Shown: in pieces, positions 10,180-22,468 of the stretch
Layout of the letters: each line of letters begins with the position of its first letter
How positions within the stretch are numbered: the first letter of the stretch is position 1
Source of the DNA: Dryomyza anilis
Lineage: Eukaryota; Arthropoda; Insecta; Diptera; Dryomyzidae
Assembly (NCBI GenBank): GCA_951804985.1
Contig: OX638131.1
Location: 2,418,001 to 2,482,000, forward strand
Length of the DNA: 64,000 nt
Direction: 5' to 3'
The notes under the pieces: generated by a model
Databases searched by the model: none
What the model saw: only the letters and a program-made list of their open reading frames with translations
What the model was told of the DNA's origin: nothing
Program-made: the position numbers and the translations under genes

Positions 10180-13000
10180 AAAGATGTGTCCGTAAATTAA
10201 TATTTCTATTCTGTATATTCATGATTTTGTTTTTTTTTTGTCATATTCATTTGAAGGATATCATTTTTATTATACCCGTCACTAAAAACTTAAGGGAATA
10301 TTCAATTTGATCATCCATTTTTAATACACCGAAATAGTCGATATCAGACTGTTGAAATCATGATAACCCGAAGAGCTATATCAATAAAACTAGATACCTT
10401 GTGTATTTATTCTATCGAATTTAATGTTGTTTGTTTTTAGTCGACCTTAAAATAGAGTAATACAAAAACTAATTTGTCGGACTCTAGATCTACCAAATGC
10501 AATATGTATTTTACACTGGTTCAAAAAACTACAACAGTCATCTAAACAAAACACCAAAAACTCGTTGGCCGACCGTACCGCTGTTTCGAATGCAGCCAAT
10601 CTTCAAGCATACAAGACCGCTGAAGAGGAAGCTAGGCTGCGATTTGTCAAAATTTCTAAATATATTCCTCATTTTTCTGTTAACCAGTCGAAATACTTTA
10701 TAGTTAAATATATAATATACACCATTACTTATCTGCTGTTCTTTTCAGAATTCGTAAACCCTAGTGACCCCTGAATCTGGATTTATAGTCGGACCTCTTA
10801 CTATTCCTGCTGTTATCATTACACCTACTATCAAAATGGAACTACTTCAAACATTTTCCCATGATTCCCAGTTATTTTTCTGTTTCGGCAGCTCATAACG
10901 AAGCCTCAACGTCTTCTCTGTCCCTCTAAAATATTAACGCCTTTCATTAAATTTCGAAACATTGTTTTTTTTCTGTGTAGCATCTACACCTTTGTGAACG
11001 CCTAAACGCCTGAGTACCCAGAACAATGGGGGAGAAGTGCGAGTAAGCAAGACGTTAACACAGACTTACAGGCAACGACAATAGATGGCTATCAATAGCT
11101 GAAACGATCTCTGTCAATGCGTTGCACTTGAGTCGTATGACAGAAATTAGTGAAATTTATTATTGATATCCACTTAAATTTATAGATCAGAGCACAAAAG
11201 AAAAGGGACCATCATCAACATCACCATCACCATCAGCATCAACATGGTATCGCCAGTGCCTAGTCGGCCGGACGGTCGTTCGGCCACAGCTGCCAACGAG
11301 AAAACCAAAGAAAACGATACAAAATTCGAGTATTTCGCGCTGCGCTGTTTGATGGCGGGCCGATCCGAGCCGATCCGATCTGATTGGGTTCAGTTCGGTT
11401 CGATTTGGTAACGCAGTCTCTTCGATGATGCCTATTGTTGTAAATACCATGTTGTATGCGGTACTTAAACGATGATCTATCGCCCGATAAATAAGTCGCA
11501 GTCAGATTTAAGGTGTTTGTTCGTTATAAATTTTCCGAATAATAAAACGCACTAATGGTCGGCCTCATTAGATGAAGATGACACGACACGCCACCCAGGC
11601 CCATGCTCAGAACCAGACCCAGATGACACCACGGGATCTAAATGTGTATTAAGTTGCTCGCCGCATAGGGTTAAACGTTTCACACACTCGCCGTTCTTTA
11701 TTACATTTTCTAAGAATTTCACCTACTCTTGACGACGACGACGACTCTAACAATGGCTCAAACCATACAAAATCGCTAGATTTTTTATTGATTGAAAACA
11801 TAAAATGCAACGAATTTCGTTAGTGAGAAGTGCGAGGCGGACGCGCAGACAGAGTTGAGCTTCCGCCACTAAGTGGAAATGGGCCGCCGCCTCTCCAATT
11901 AAACGGTGGCCTAAAATATGCAAATGCGCGCGTCATAACTCATTTTAACAGTGAGTTGAGAGCTTTGGCCTGCCCAAAATCCAAGACTGTCTGCCGCTGC
12001 TACTTTGCATATTTTTGCGCCACATCAAGACATTTCCAGATGCCCTCTTCCCCAGCTCGAACTCGAACCCAAGAACGGGGAACGAACGAAGGAGACGTCG
12101 GCGAACAGACAACATCATGTATGCCATGCATGTGGTTGGGCTGAGCCTCTTCGTACCGTCGAATGAGCCGCTGATGTGGCTCTGAGGGGTTTTTGGCATT
12201 TTGCACATACCAATGGATGGATGGAATGGAATGGCTCGAATACAGGCAGCACCACAAGTGAGTGGCGAAAAAAGCTATTTGGGTGGACTCCCTTGTGCGC
12301 TACTGAAACCGGACCTTCGGGATATACTTACTTTATTTATGGGAGGGAACTCGAGAGACTGCTCCACTTTTTAATCAATTCATTTGCATACCATGACATG
12401 GTTCTTATGATTTGTTGCTCCTTCGAAACCTTATTACAAATGGCTATGGATATGAGCAAAATGAATGAATGAGACGGGGCAGGCAGGGCAGGACAGGGCA
12501 TTTTAAACGATGAACGAACGATGGTGGTGTGGTGTGTACGAAACGATCTACCACCGATCCGCACGTCCATCACGTCGCTGAACAAAGCAAAAAATTAGCA
12601 AAACTCATTTCGAATTTAGCCTCCGGACTTGAACCTAATTCGGAAGCACAGCAGGAGGTTCTAAGTAAATAATGCGTTGTTCCTTGCGCAATCTGTAAAG
12701 CTAATTTGCATTTTATTCACAAGGTTAAAGTGCGTCGGTATGGGCAACAAAAAAAACACAGAAATACATATTAATTTCAACACAAACAAAAAAAAAGTCT
12801 GTGACGTTGTTTTAATCGTTTTTCGAATGTTTAAGATCAGCACAGCTCGAAGGACGTACAACGGAAGAACCCCCATAGTCCTCATTTAAGCGGCGTATTT
12901 AATACCTCGATTTGGTATTAATTGCTTTTTTCACATATTAAATGTATTAGTGGAAATTTACGACATTTTAGGCAATTTTACTAAAACTTAGCGTGTAAAA
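10180..13000. other. No gene seen: spacer with a repeat-poor block
   Basis: Sequence from 10180 to 10970 is AT-rich and holds the ADRTAVS-like segment (separate entry). From about 10970 to 12650 composition is balanced, with simple runs (CATCACCATCAGCATCAAC near 11215; GATCCGAGCCGATCC near 11360; GGCAGGGCAGGACAGGGC near 12480). Frames there show no domain I recognise. It is a candidate for enhancer or non-coding RNA content, unproven. Confidence 0.4.
10541..10660 (+). pseudogene. Possible relic coding segment related to 28185-28270
   Basis: One frame reads LADRTAVSNAANLQAY. The segment at 28208 reads VADRTAVSEAAK after a TGA. In the shared twelve codons four differences are synonymous third-position changes. 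That suggests both derive from a coding sequence, perhaps of a mobile element. The protein family is not recognised, and the match is short. Confidence 0.3.
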
Positions 13001-13370
13001 TACATGGTTTTGAGGTTTCGTACGAAGTTTTAAATCAAATGAATTTTTAAATTTAATATAAAAAATTTGTAATACAAAAATTTTTCAAATTTTGAATCAT
13101 CATTTAAATTTAAAAATTGATATTTTAACTAATCGATTTCGATTTCAGTAAAATGTTCAGTTCTCATTCCAAAATTCAATATTCATTGAAATTTTAATTT
13201 TAAATAAAATGTTGACTAAAATATTACTGTAGCCATTTCAAATTTAATTGAAATTTTGAAATTTTATTCAAATTTTTATTTTTATAAAAAATTTAAATTT
13301 TAATTAAAAATTTCAAATTTAATCAAAAAATTCAGTTTTATTTAAAACTACCTCAACTCGTGCACAACTC
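13000..13370. repeat. AT-rich low-complexity, AAATTTAAATTT type
   Basis: Irregular AAATTTTAATT/AAATTTAAATT repeats. They look like a decayed version of the minisatellite at 14337-15130. Confidence 0.55.
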
Positions 13371-13479
13371 GTGCAAAAATTTTGTAAATGCAAGGAAATG
13401 GTGTGATTTAATTAATATATAGAACAGTTTTAGTATTTATTTTCGCTAGTCTAATTGAGTATGTTAACTTTTTTTCCAG

Positions 13480-14336
13480 TTTATGTTTTACTTTTATTTT
13501 ACTATTCCTTGTTTTTTTTGCGTTTTTCTGTTTTGATTTTAAGAATGATTTTGTGTTCTTGTTTTTAATTTTCATGTTTTTTTTTATTTTTTTGATTTTA
13601 ACTTTGTTTTGACATTTTTCTTTTGCTTGTGTTGTCGAATTTTTACGTAAGTTTTTTTGTTTTTTTTTAAGTTTTTGCTCATTTTTTTGTTTTTACTATT
13701 GTTTTTGCTTTTGTGTTTTTACTTTTGTATTCTTTCTTTTGATTTTTTATTTATGCGTTTATTTTTGTGTTATTGCTTTTGTATTTATGGTTTTGTTTTT
13801 GTGTTATTGCTTTTGTTTGTCTTTTTGCTTTTGTTTTTGTGTTTTGTATTTTTGTTCTTGCATATTTTCTGTTTTTGATTTTGTATCTTTGCTTTTGTTT
13901 TTGTGTTTCTGCTTTTGTTCATTACATTTGTATTTGCTTTTGTTTGTCCATCTGTTTTTTTGTTTTATTTTTCTGTTATTTTTGTGTTATTGCTTTAGTT
14001 TTGTGCTTTTGTTTTTATTTTGTGTTTGATTTTTGCTTTTGTTTTTGTATTTCTGCTTTTGTAATTTTTGTTTTTGTATTTGAGTTTTTCTGTTTTATCT
14101 TCTTAGCTGGTGTAAGTCCCAAGTTATAACACGTTAAAAATTTTAGGTTGTATAGGTGGTGCCATCCCCTTTGTTCAATCCCGCCCATATAGAGCCTATA
14201 TTACCCTCCGGACTCTATAGTATCCTGGTGCAAAATTTCAGTTAAATCGGTTTAGCAGTTTAGACGTGATGCTGGAGCAAACAGACCGACAGACAGACCT
14301 ACTGACAGATGGACCAAGAGTTTTATATATATAGAT
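13480..14336. mobile_element. Helitron-like element A with a T-rich TTTTTGCTTTTG array
   Basis: From about 13480 to 14105 the sequence is a minisatellite of TTTTGTTTTTGTGTTTTTGC-like units. A conserved 230-bp segment follows: GTGGTGCCATCCCC, CCGCCCATATAGAGCC, TACCCTCCGGACTC, TATAGTATCCTGGTGC, AAATCGGTTTAGCAG, GACGTGATGCTGGAGC, and the end TTTTATATATATAGAT at 14336. Elements B (inverse) and C share this order. Hydrophobic frames across the T-rich part are composition artefacts. Confidence 0.6.
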
Positions 14337-15234
14337 ATCAATTTTAATTAAAAATATTAATTTTCACTAAAAAAAATGATTTTCCTCTAAAAATTTCAAA
14401 TTTCAATTAAAAATTTCAAAATTAATTAAAATTTAAAATTTAATTAAAAAAATCGATTTTAATTCAAAAATTTGATTTTGATTAAAAATTTCAATTTCCA
14501 CTAAAAAAATTCAGTTTTCACTAATAATTTCCATTTTAACTAAAAACTAAATTTGAACTAAAAATATAATTTTTCACTAAAAATTTAAATATACATCAAA
14601 TTTTCATTTTGCACTAAAATTTTTAGTTTCACTAAAAAGTTAAATTTTCACTAAAAATTTCAATTTACACTGAATATTTCAATTTTCACTAAAAATTTCA
14701 ATTTTCATAAAAATTATTGAAATTTCACTAGAAGTTTCGTTTTCCACTAAAAATTCTGATTTTCACTATAACATTCTGATTTTCACTAAAAATTTAAATT
14801 TTCACTGAAAATTCCGATTATCGCTAAAAAATTTCAATTTTCCCTAAAAAGTACAATTTAAAATTTTCAAATTTAATTAAATATATCAATTTTAATTTTC
14901 ACTAGAAAATTCCATTTTCACTAATAATTTCAATTTTAATTCAAAATTTGAATTTTGTCAAATAATTAAATTTTTCACTTAAAATTTAATTTTACACTGA
15001 AATTTTCACTAAATAAAAAATGTTCACTAAAACTTATTTTTTCACTCAAAATTTAAATTGTAATTAAAAATTTCATTCAAAACATTTTTATTGTAATAAA
15101 AATTTAATTTTTAACTAAAAATCTCAATGAGATGAATACCCCGTCTAAATTTCCTGTTCCTAAGTCTAACGGTTGGGGCTAAACGTCGATCGATCAGTCA
15201 GTCAATCCGAACTTGTTGTTTTATTTATATAGAT
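14337..15234. mobile_element. Degenerate TTTTCACTAAAAATT minisatellite with a second Helitron-like end
   Basis: Units of the form AATTTTCACTAAAAATTTC, decayed and variable in length, fill 14340-15125. Then CCCCGTCTAAATTTCC, TAACGGTTGGGGCTAAACG, GATCAGTCAGTCAATCC and TTGTTGTTTTATTTATATAGAT close at 15234. The terminus is of the same kind as 447 and 14336, so two elements seem joined end to end. The repeat is an older relative of 49085-50445. Confidence 0.55.
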
Positions 15235-16925
15235 AGTATTTATTTTTATAACCTACATGATATAAATCTTTCCTAATGTATAAATAATAAATATTTCTAC
15301 AATCACAATAGATAATAATAATTTCAATAAATTACAGAAAACACCTAATATTTAATTTAAACATAAATCGAATCAAGTGACGTATAAAGGTGCAGCATGT
15401 TAATGGCTGGACCACCAACTTGTTTCCGATGGAAGCAAAAGTCGACTTAGTAGTATTTAATAAAAAATAGAAGCAAATATCTTTATGGAATATGCAAATG
15501 TTTTAAGTTATTCATAACGTGTTTGAAACAGTTTTCAAGATTTATTGATCTCAATATGTGCGAGAATTGACTATTTTAGTTGTCTGTGCCATTAGTTGTC
15601 GCGTCGCGTCGCATACGAAGTCCATATTGTGACATTGACTCTTAACACTCCGTAGAGATTAACGTGGTAGATTTTCATCTTGTTCGGAGAATTGACGGCA
15701 TGTCGAATTAGAAACTCGATTATATATCTTGATTAGTAATGCGCAAAGTGACCTTTGGAATGATTGTGCTCGAAATTGAGAAGATTATGAGCGATTGCGA
15801 TATCTAACTGTCTGCGGAGTGAGCCGGAGTGATCTTTTGAAATTTAATTCGGAGCAATTTTTCGTATGACTTTCTAGGTATTTTGACGATTATGTGGATT
15901 ATGCTTAGATATTGGGATGGATGAGTGACAGTATTTAGAGGTCTTTTTAGAATATAGTTTTTTTTTTGTCGAATATTTCAAAGTATTGTAAGTTGGCTAC
16001 TTAAGTTGTACGTAAAAGAAATCTTAACCTGGTTGCCAAAAAAAAAGTAAAAATAAAATACCTCAATTAATGTAAAGAAGACAAGCTAGGCGTGGGAATG
16101 GAAATGTTTATGGCCAAACCGTTCCCCATAAATGATACTTCAAATTGCGTTTGGAGTTACATTGCATTGAATGTCGATTTTATTCCAGTTGTGAAAACTA
16201 AATTGTGGCAATTTACTCGCGAACGATATTCATTTGCCTCAGTATGGTTGACGACTGAAAGACTGACTGACGGATGGACGGATGGATGGACTGATGTACT
16301 GAATGTTGGACGTCTGACTGCGTTGCGATTTAAATTGAACTAATGGCAGGAGTTTACGTGAGAAGAAATATTTTTCTTTTTTCTTTGGCATTGCTCGGCA
16401 TTTGTTTTCGACAAGACATGAAGACAACTTTTAGGGGAACCAGAACGTATGGAATTAAATAAATTCCCACCAATACAAAATATTGGCGGCCAAGGAAATG
16501 CACATAATCAAGTGTAGAATTTGCAATTGAATGTTCGAGTAGATATTATACAATTCCAAAAACATTGGCATATGTTCTCATGAGGTACATGTTGCAGTAA
16601 ACAAATTTAAAATTAAATATATTAAGAATTTGGTACAGCTCAGATCAAAAGTCATACTAAAATACCTTAAAAGAGGCTTCTAAATAATTGTTGGGTTTTC
16701 ATTTATATTAGTTTAAATAAATTTCAGCGTAATAACTTTTAAAGGTTTTTGGTGGAGAACATTCAAATTAAAAATTTTCGACTCAATTCAGCTATAACGT
16801 CTCGGAAGGTCGGAAGGTGGAAGTAAGACTAGATGACAGGGAAAGGGTATTCATTCAGCTAAAACTTAAAGTCAATTTCAGCTTAACTGACTGGCAAAAG
16901 TTATGAAAAATAGACTTTTCTTATA
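15235..16925. other. No gene seen: spacer
   Basis: AT-rich and mostly unique sequence. A GTCGCGTCGCGTCGCAT run is at 15598 and a GACTGACGGATGGACGGATG simple stretch is near 16262. No coding or structural signal was seen. Confidence 0.4.
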
Positions 16926-16926
16926 A

Positions 16927-16986
<60 letters not shown>

Positions 16987-16987
16987 A
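16926..16987. repeat. (TCTA)n microsatellite, about 15 units
   Basis: An uninterrupted CTAT tetranucleotide run directly abuts the TATATAAAACTC end of Helitron-like element B. The array may have grown from the element's own TCTATATATA terminus. Confidence 0.95.
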
Positions 16988-18425
16988 TAAAACTCCTGGT
17001 CCGTCCGTATATAAAACTCTTGGTCGGTTCCATCTGTCAGTCTATCGGTCTGTCTTTTTGTTTGCTCCAGCATCACATCTAAACAGCTGAACCGATTTAC
17101 TTCGCACCAGGATACTATGGAGTCCGGAGGGTTACACAGGCTTTATATGGGCGAGATTGAACAAATAGGCGTGGCACCTCCCATACAACCTAAACTTACA
17201 AAATATAAAAAAAAAATATAAAAGCAAAAAAGAACAAAAACAAAAGCAAAAACACAAGAACAAAAGCAAAACAAAAGCACAAACGCAAAAATAATAACAA
17301 TAACAAAGACAAAAACACGAGAGCAAAAAACAAGATCAAAAACAAAATCAAAAACACAAATAATTGTTAATTTTGTTGTATTTGGTGTTTTTGATCTTGT
17401 TTTTTTATCTCGTGTTTTTGTCTTTGTTATTGTTACAAATCAAAAACACAAGAACAAAAGCAAAAATACAACAATAAACGCAAAAGAAAAATACAAAGAC
17501 AAAAGCAAAACAAGAACAAAAGCAATCACACAAAATCGACAACAACATCAAAAACAACACAAAAAAAGGCAAAAAAAAGGAGCAAAAAAAAAACAAAATC
17601 AAAAGCACACACAAAAAAAACAAAAGTTAAAACACAAAAGCAAAAACAAAAAAGAAAGGAAAATCACAAAGCAAAAACAAAAGAGAAAAAGCACAAAACG
17701 TAAACACACATCAATCAAAATGCAAAAACAGTAACAAAGAAACGAGAACAAAAAAACAAGATTAAAAATAAAAACATCAATAAAAATGCAAAAACCGTAA
17801 CAAAGAAACGAGAACAAAAAAACAAAATCAAAAACAAACACAACAAAATTAACAACAAATTAACAACAAAATTAACAAGAACAAAAGAAAAAATACATCA
17901 ACAAAAGAAAAAAAATACAAACACAAAAGCAAAACAAAATCATAAAACACAAGAACAAAAAAAATCACACAAAATCGAAATCTCAAAAACCACAATAAAA
18001 TCAAACACAACACAAAAAGAAAAGATCAAAAGCAAAAAACAAAAGCAAAAAACCCGAATTAAACTCAAAATCACAAAAAATACGAAAACTCAAAAAAAGC
18101 AAAAACAAAAATGAAAAAAAAACACAAAATCATAAACAGAAATGCAATACAAAAACACAATAAAAAAGCAACAGTAAAAACAAAAGTAAAAACAAAAGAT
18201 AAACACAAAATCAATCTCCAAAACAAAATTAAAATTAAAAACAAACAGATAACAAAATAAAAACAAAAACGAAAAAAACACAAAAGGCTAAAACATAAAT
18301 AAAAATAAAATAAAATCCAAATAAACAAACAAACACAATAGTTAATCATATAAAAATAAAATGATCAAAAATATATGATTTAAAAGTAAAACAAAAACCA
18401 AATAATAAAAACACAGAAAAAAATA
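16988..18425. mobile_element. Helitron-like element B, inverse orientation, with a 1.2-kb A-rich array
   Basis: The end is doubled: TATATAAAACTCCTGGTCCG is followed at once by TATATAAAACTCTTGGTCGG. Then come TTTGCTCCAGCATCAC, AACAGCTGAACCGATTT, CACCAGGATACTATGGAG, TCCGGAGGGTTACAC, TATATGGGCGAGATTG and GTGGCACCTCCC, the reverse complement of element A's conserved segment. From 17200 to 18425 runs an array of AAAAGCAAAAACACAAG-like units. The array contains an exact inverted repeat (17295-17435). Confidence 0.6.
17295..17435. repeat. Inverted repeat inside the A-rich array
   Basis: TAACAATAACAAAGACAAAA with the following CACGAG (from 17295) is repeated inversely and ends at 17435. The arms also share ACAAGATCAAAAAC and are about 50 bp each, with a short loop near 17365. 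An A-rich array turning into its own complement in mid-array is unlike simple slippage and suggests local inversion or fold-back repair. Confidence 0.8.
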
Positions 18426-20480
18426 TAATTTAAGTAATTTTGTTAAGTATGTAGTTCACAAAATATTTTTGTTCCAAATATTTATTTTCTTCAGTATATT
18501 TTAGAATATGAACCGCTTTACTTTAAAAAAATGGTTTATAAAACACAAACATAACGGGTACAAAATATACAAAATATGTATATAATCCAAAAAATGAAAA
18601 GTAAGACAATCGTTTCTTTTTGAAGAATATAGATAATTAGTATTCAAAAAATCTAACCGCAATATCTTAAAAACTGCCAGAGAAATTGGAACTCAAAATG
18701 AGAAAATATATTTCACACTTATCCAAAATTTATAGAGGTTCAAAATTTCAAAGCAAAAACAAAATATTTTTGAATAGGTATATAATAATATCAATCATGC
18801 AAAAAAACTTATTATAAAAAAAAAAAAAAAAATAGAAATAAAATTAGAAAACAAAGAAAAGTTGAACTTTGGGTTATTATACAGCGGATTCTAATCAGTC
18901 GATTTTTAATTTTAGTATCTTTAAAACATACTCATCAATTTCCAATGAAACAAAAAAAAACGCATTCCAAATTATTCACTACATCAAAAAATACGGGATC
19001 ATAATCATAGACAAAGTCAACATTATAACTAAAATCAGCTTTTTGACATTTGATTCTATACGAAATTTGTCAAAAAAGTCGATTCTAATTTGTAAAGTCG
19101 ATTTTAATTTGTCTATGATTATGCGCCACAGAGGTTAATATTCAGACTGAATATTAAAATTGTTGAAAAGTCTCTTGCAAACGAAACATATTATAAATTC
19201 GACTATCCACCAAAGTTAAACATATCTAATTCCCACTAGTTTCTTAAAAAATTAAATCTATCTGTGTAATTGGTCAGAAGCGGATACTGCATGCGCTGGA
19301 TTTAGTTTTATCTTATCGTCTCCAAACGAAAATTAGAGATGCGCCATAAGATGCTATCGCTGATCGCGATCATGTAACCGCAGCCCACGCACTGGAAACG
19401 ACGCGTCAGATGCAGATGCAGATACAGAAAGTGGCAACAATCATGCCGACGACGAGTTGGACTAAGTTTTCACATTTAAGTAACAACATTGCATTGAACA
19501 TAGGAATCTACAAGATATACGTGCACGCTAAATAAGTAAATTATGAATCGACAGATGACATCGATGTCTGTTCATAGGATCATCGTCGGTCGGGAGACGA
19601 AACCCATGCCACGGGGACACTGATGTCAGTGACTTGTTTTTCCTGTTTTCGCGTCCCCCCGTTTTCTCGTAATAGCTTCTCTAAGCATGACAAATGTACG
19701 GAATTGTGCAGCGGTTTCGAATGCGAGACCGAGCTCCTATACATTCGCAAAGCTACAATTATTTCGAAAGTATTTTCGGATCATTTTAAATATTTGTAAT
19801 GCTTATTATAAAAATATCATAACATTTTCTAATCTTCTAAATATTTGTAATATACAATAATTAAACTCCAAATGAAACGGTTTTGAGAATTATTTTGCAG
19901 ATTGCAGCGCGTAATGTGAAGGTTGAAAAACCCATCGTAGCTGTTTTGGGCTTGCCTTGATGCACTAAATCTTGCAACGTCTTTGGATTACTTGCGAATC
20001 GATGTGGCCGATGCGGATGCGCGGCCTGTGATCTGTGCTCTGTTGGCTCTGGGAAGATTGCCAGCGACGAGCGAGCGAGCGATCATTACGCATTGGCCAT
20101 GCGCGGCAAATACACCAAAACGAGCGAATGACATGTTTGAGCAGTATTAATCAAATTAATATCTGCATAAGTGATGGAAGACGGCCGGGACCAATTTGGC
20201 ATAGTATTTTAGCGCAAAATTACAATTTGATGAGAAAATAAAATGTAGAAATGCGTATGCGCGGGTAAGCTAACCTCCTATAATTCGAACATTTAGCAAT
20301 TCGGAATTCTTTGAATTACATTTCTGAAATGAAGACAACATTTTATGATTGCACTAACTGGTTTGCGAAACATTTTCAATTCATTTTATAATTGCAAAAT
20401 TGTTTTGCAGGAGTATTACAGTACAAAGCGATACATTTCCGATGTGAGTTTAAAATACAAAATAAACGTCGAAATGACTT
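18425..20480. other. No gene seen: AT-rich spacer then a repeat-poor block
   Basis: 18425-19300 is AT-rich with a poly-A run near 18817 and short frames without recognisable domains. 19300-20480 is balanced and largely unique (ATCGCTGATCGCGATC near 19360; GACGAGCGAGCGAGCGATC near 20065). It lies a few kb upstream of the odd-family gene and could contain its regulatory DNA. Confidence 0.4.
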
Positions 20481-21830
20481 TAAGTAGTCGACTTTAAAAG
20501 TCGAGAGGTAAAGACTTTTATTTCATAGGTGTCGGGTTCAAATCCCAGATCGGTAAAATGAAGTACAGAAGAAAATATTGCTATAGAAACGAATAAATCG
20601 CCGATTTATTGCCATAAGTTAACCGAAATGATGTAGCCATATTGAACTTATATTTCGTGTTCGAAACCGAACTCGGACATCTTAATGAACGTGTATTCCA
20701 ATTATCGTGAGTTCGATTCCCGTCCAGAGCATTACCAGTCGTAGTAATAGTAACTACATACGAGAATACGGTTGACTTGTATTACAAAGGTTTATGGTTC
20801 AAATTCCGAGTGGGATTAACTAAAGAAGAAAATTTGATCTTGCAATAAAAACGATTAAATGGCCGATATCATATCGATAGGATGACCTTCAACGAGTTAA
20901 TAATATTGGACTTGTATTTCGAAGGTTTCGTGTTCCAATTCCGCTCGTGGTAAATTTAACTAAAAGGAATACCATTCAGTGGTTTAAAAATGAATAAAAA
21001 TAACATAGAGTTTCAAAAAAATAACCTTCGACCAGGTAAGCTTAGTGGACGTGTATTTTAACTATCACTAGTTCGATTCCCGTCTAGAGCATTACCAGTC
21101 GTAGCAATAATTACTACATACGAGAATACGATCTGTCATACCATATTATAGAAATCTTTTAAATGCAGATACCATTTCGATAGGGTTACCTTCGATAAGG
21201 TACCCAGTACGAGCTTGTATTCCTAAGATTTTGGGTTCCAATCTCGAGTCGAACATTAGTCTGATAAACTTATGATTAAAGCGACGATATCGTTCCACTA
21301 GGGGTTCATTCGATGAGGTGAACTTATTGGAATTGTATTCCAAAGGTTTCGAGAATACCATACAGTGATATAGATACGAATAAGAAGACGATAGAATTTC
21401 GAAAGAGTTAACTTCGACTAGATAAATTTAGTGAACGTGTATTCCAACTATAGCGAGTTCGATTCCCGTCCAGAGCATTACCAGTCGTAGTAATAGTAAC
21501 TACATACGAGAATATGATCTTGTCATACCATGTTGTAGAAATCTTTTAAGTACAGATATCATTTTGACGGGGTTACCATTGATACGGTACACGTACTGGG
21601 CTAGTATTCCAAAAATTCGCGTCCCGAGACGGACATTAGTTAACTTCAGATGGGAATCATATTAGCCATACATTGAAAAATTTACGAGTTAAGCGACAAT
21701 ATCATTCCGATAGGGGTCCTTTCGATGAGGTAAACTTACTGGCCTTGTATTCCAAATGTTTTGCCTTCGATTTCTGACTTGGACATTGATACTCGTGGTA
21801 AAATTAACTACAGAATCCCAGGAAATACCA
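20480..21830 (+). repeat. tRNA-like tandem array with alternating unit types
   Basis: About ten segments resemble the 3' half of a tRNA: a TGTATTCCAAAGG-like stem followed by a B-box such as GGTTCAAATCCC (20534), AGTTCGATTCCCGTCC (20710, 21070, 21452), GGTTCAAATTCC (20796) and GGTTCCAATCTC (21234). One type carries GCATTACCAGTCGTAG and CTACATACGAGAATACG at 20730, 21089 and 21473, giving a composite period of about 360-380 bp. The other type has a CTTCGATGAGGT phrase upstream and a GGACATTAGTTAAC-like end. A multiplied SINE or decayed tRNA cluster would explain it. Confidence 0.65.
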
Positions 21831-22430
21831 TCTTACAAAAGTATTGAAACGATTAAAGCGACGATACTTTTTCGATATGGAAACGCGAAGATACTATTAT
21901 GAAATATTTATAATCGATTTATTTGTCGAAACAATTAAAGCGACGACACCATTTCGATAGTGTTAACAAAAATATAAAAGTTTAATAGAAGAAAAGACAA
22001 TTGTTGAGTTTCTTGGTAAATAACTCAAACGATACCATTTCGATAGACTCCACTGACTCATGCGCATGTAATTTGACCCATGTGATCTGCAACGACAACA
22101 TCACCTGGCAACGCTAGAATATTAAGTCTAATTCATTGATAGTCGTCAGAAATTGTTGAAATATCCTCCATCGACACAACCAACTCCCACGCAACATTAT
22201 GTGAGGCCAAGCAGTTGTACCGACTCGGGCCTCTGCGACTCAGATTCCGGCTCCGACTCTGGCTCCACTGTGGGAGAACCACTTTTCTACGAACCAGTTT
22301 GTCGAGTGTGCGCATAGCCAAAAGATCAAAACTCGTTGAATGAGAATAACGCCATAAACACTCACACAGCAGAGCCTAAAAGACTACAGAATGCAGGCAA
22401 CAGCCATCAGCTGTGGTGTGACTGCCAGTC

Positions 22431-22468
22431 AGAGAGATAGAGAGAGAACCATGGCACGCTCTCTCTCC
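22431..22468. promoter_or_regulatory. GAGA-type element cluster
   Basis: AGAGAGATAGAGAGAGAACC is followed ten bases later by CTCTCTCTCC, giving GAGA motifs on both strands within 40 bp, about 1 kb before the start codon. GAGA factor (Trl) binds such sites at many paused developmental promoters in flies. Binding here is inferred only from the motif. Confidence 0.45.

Noticed and set aside
11187..11450. Asp/Gly-rich - strand frame
   Set aside because: The Asp-rich part is a reading of a CATCAC-type microsatellite at 11215-11245.
13657..14129. Open frames of 73-120 codons rich in Phe, Leu and Cys
   Set aside because: They are translations of the TTTTTGCTTTTG array of a Helitron-like element and follow the repeat, not a protein. 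The same applies to the opposite-strand frames at 17132-18349 and 7771-8132 and the frames at 46585-46961.
20700..21500. Three tRNA genes with TTCGATTCCCG B boxes
   Set aside because: Only 3'-half similarity is visible and the copies sit in a tandem array. No complete cloverleaf could be drawn by eye.
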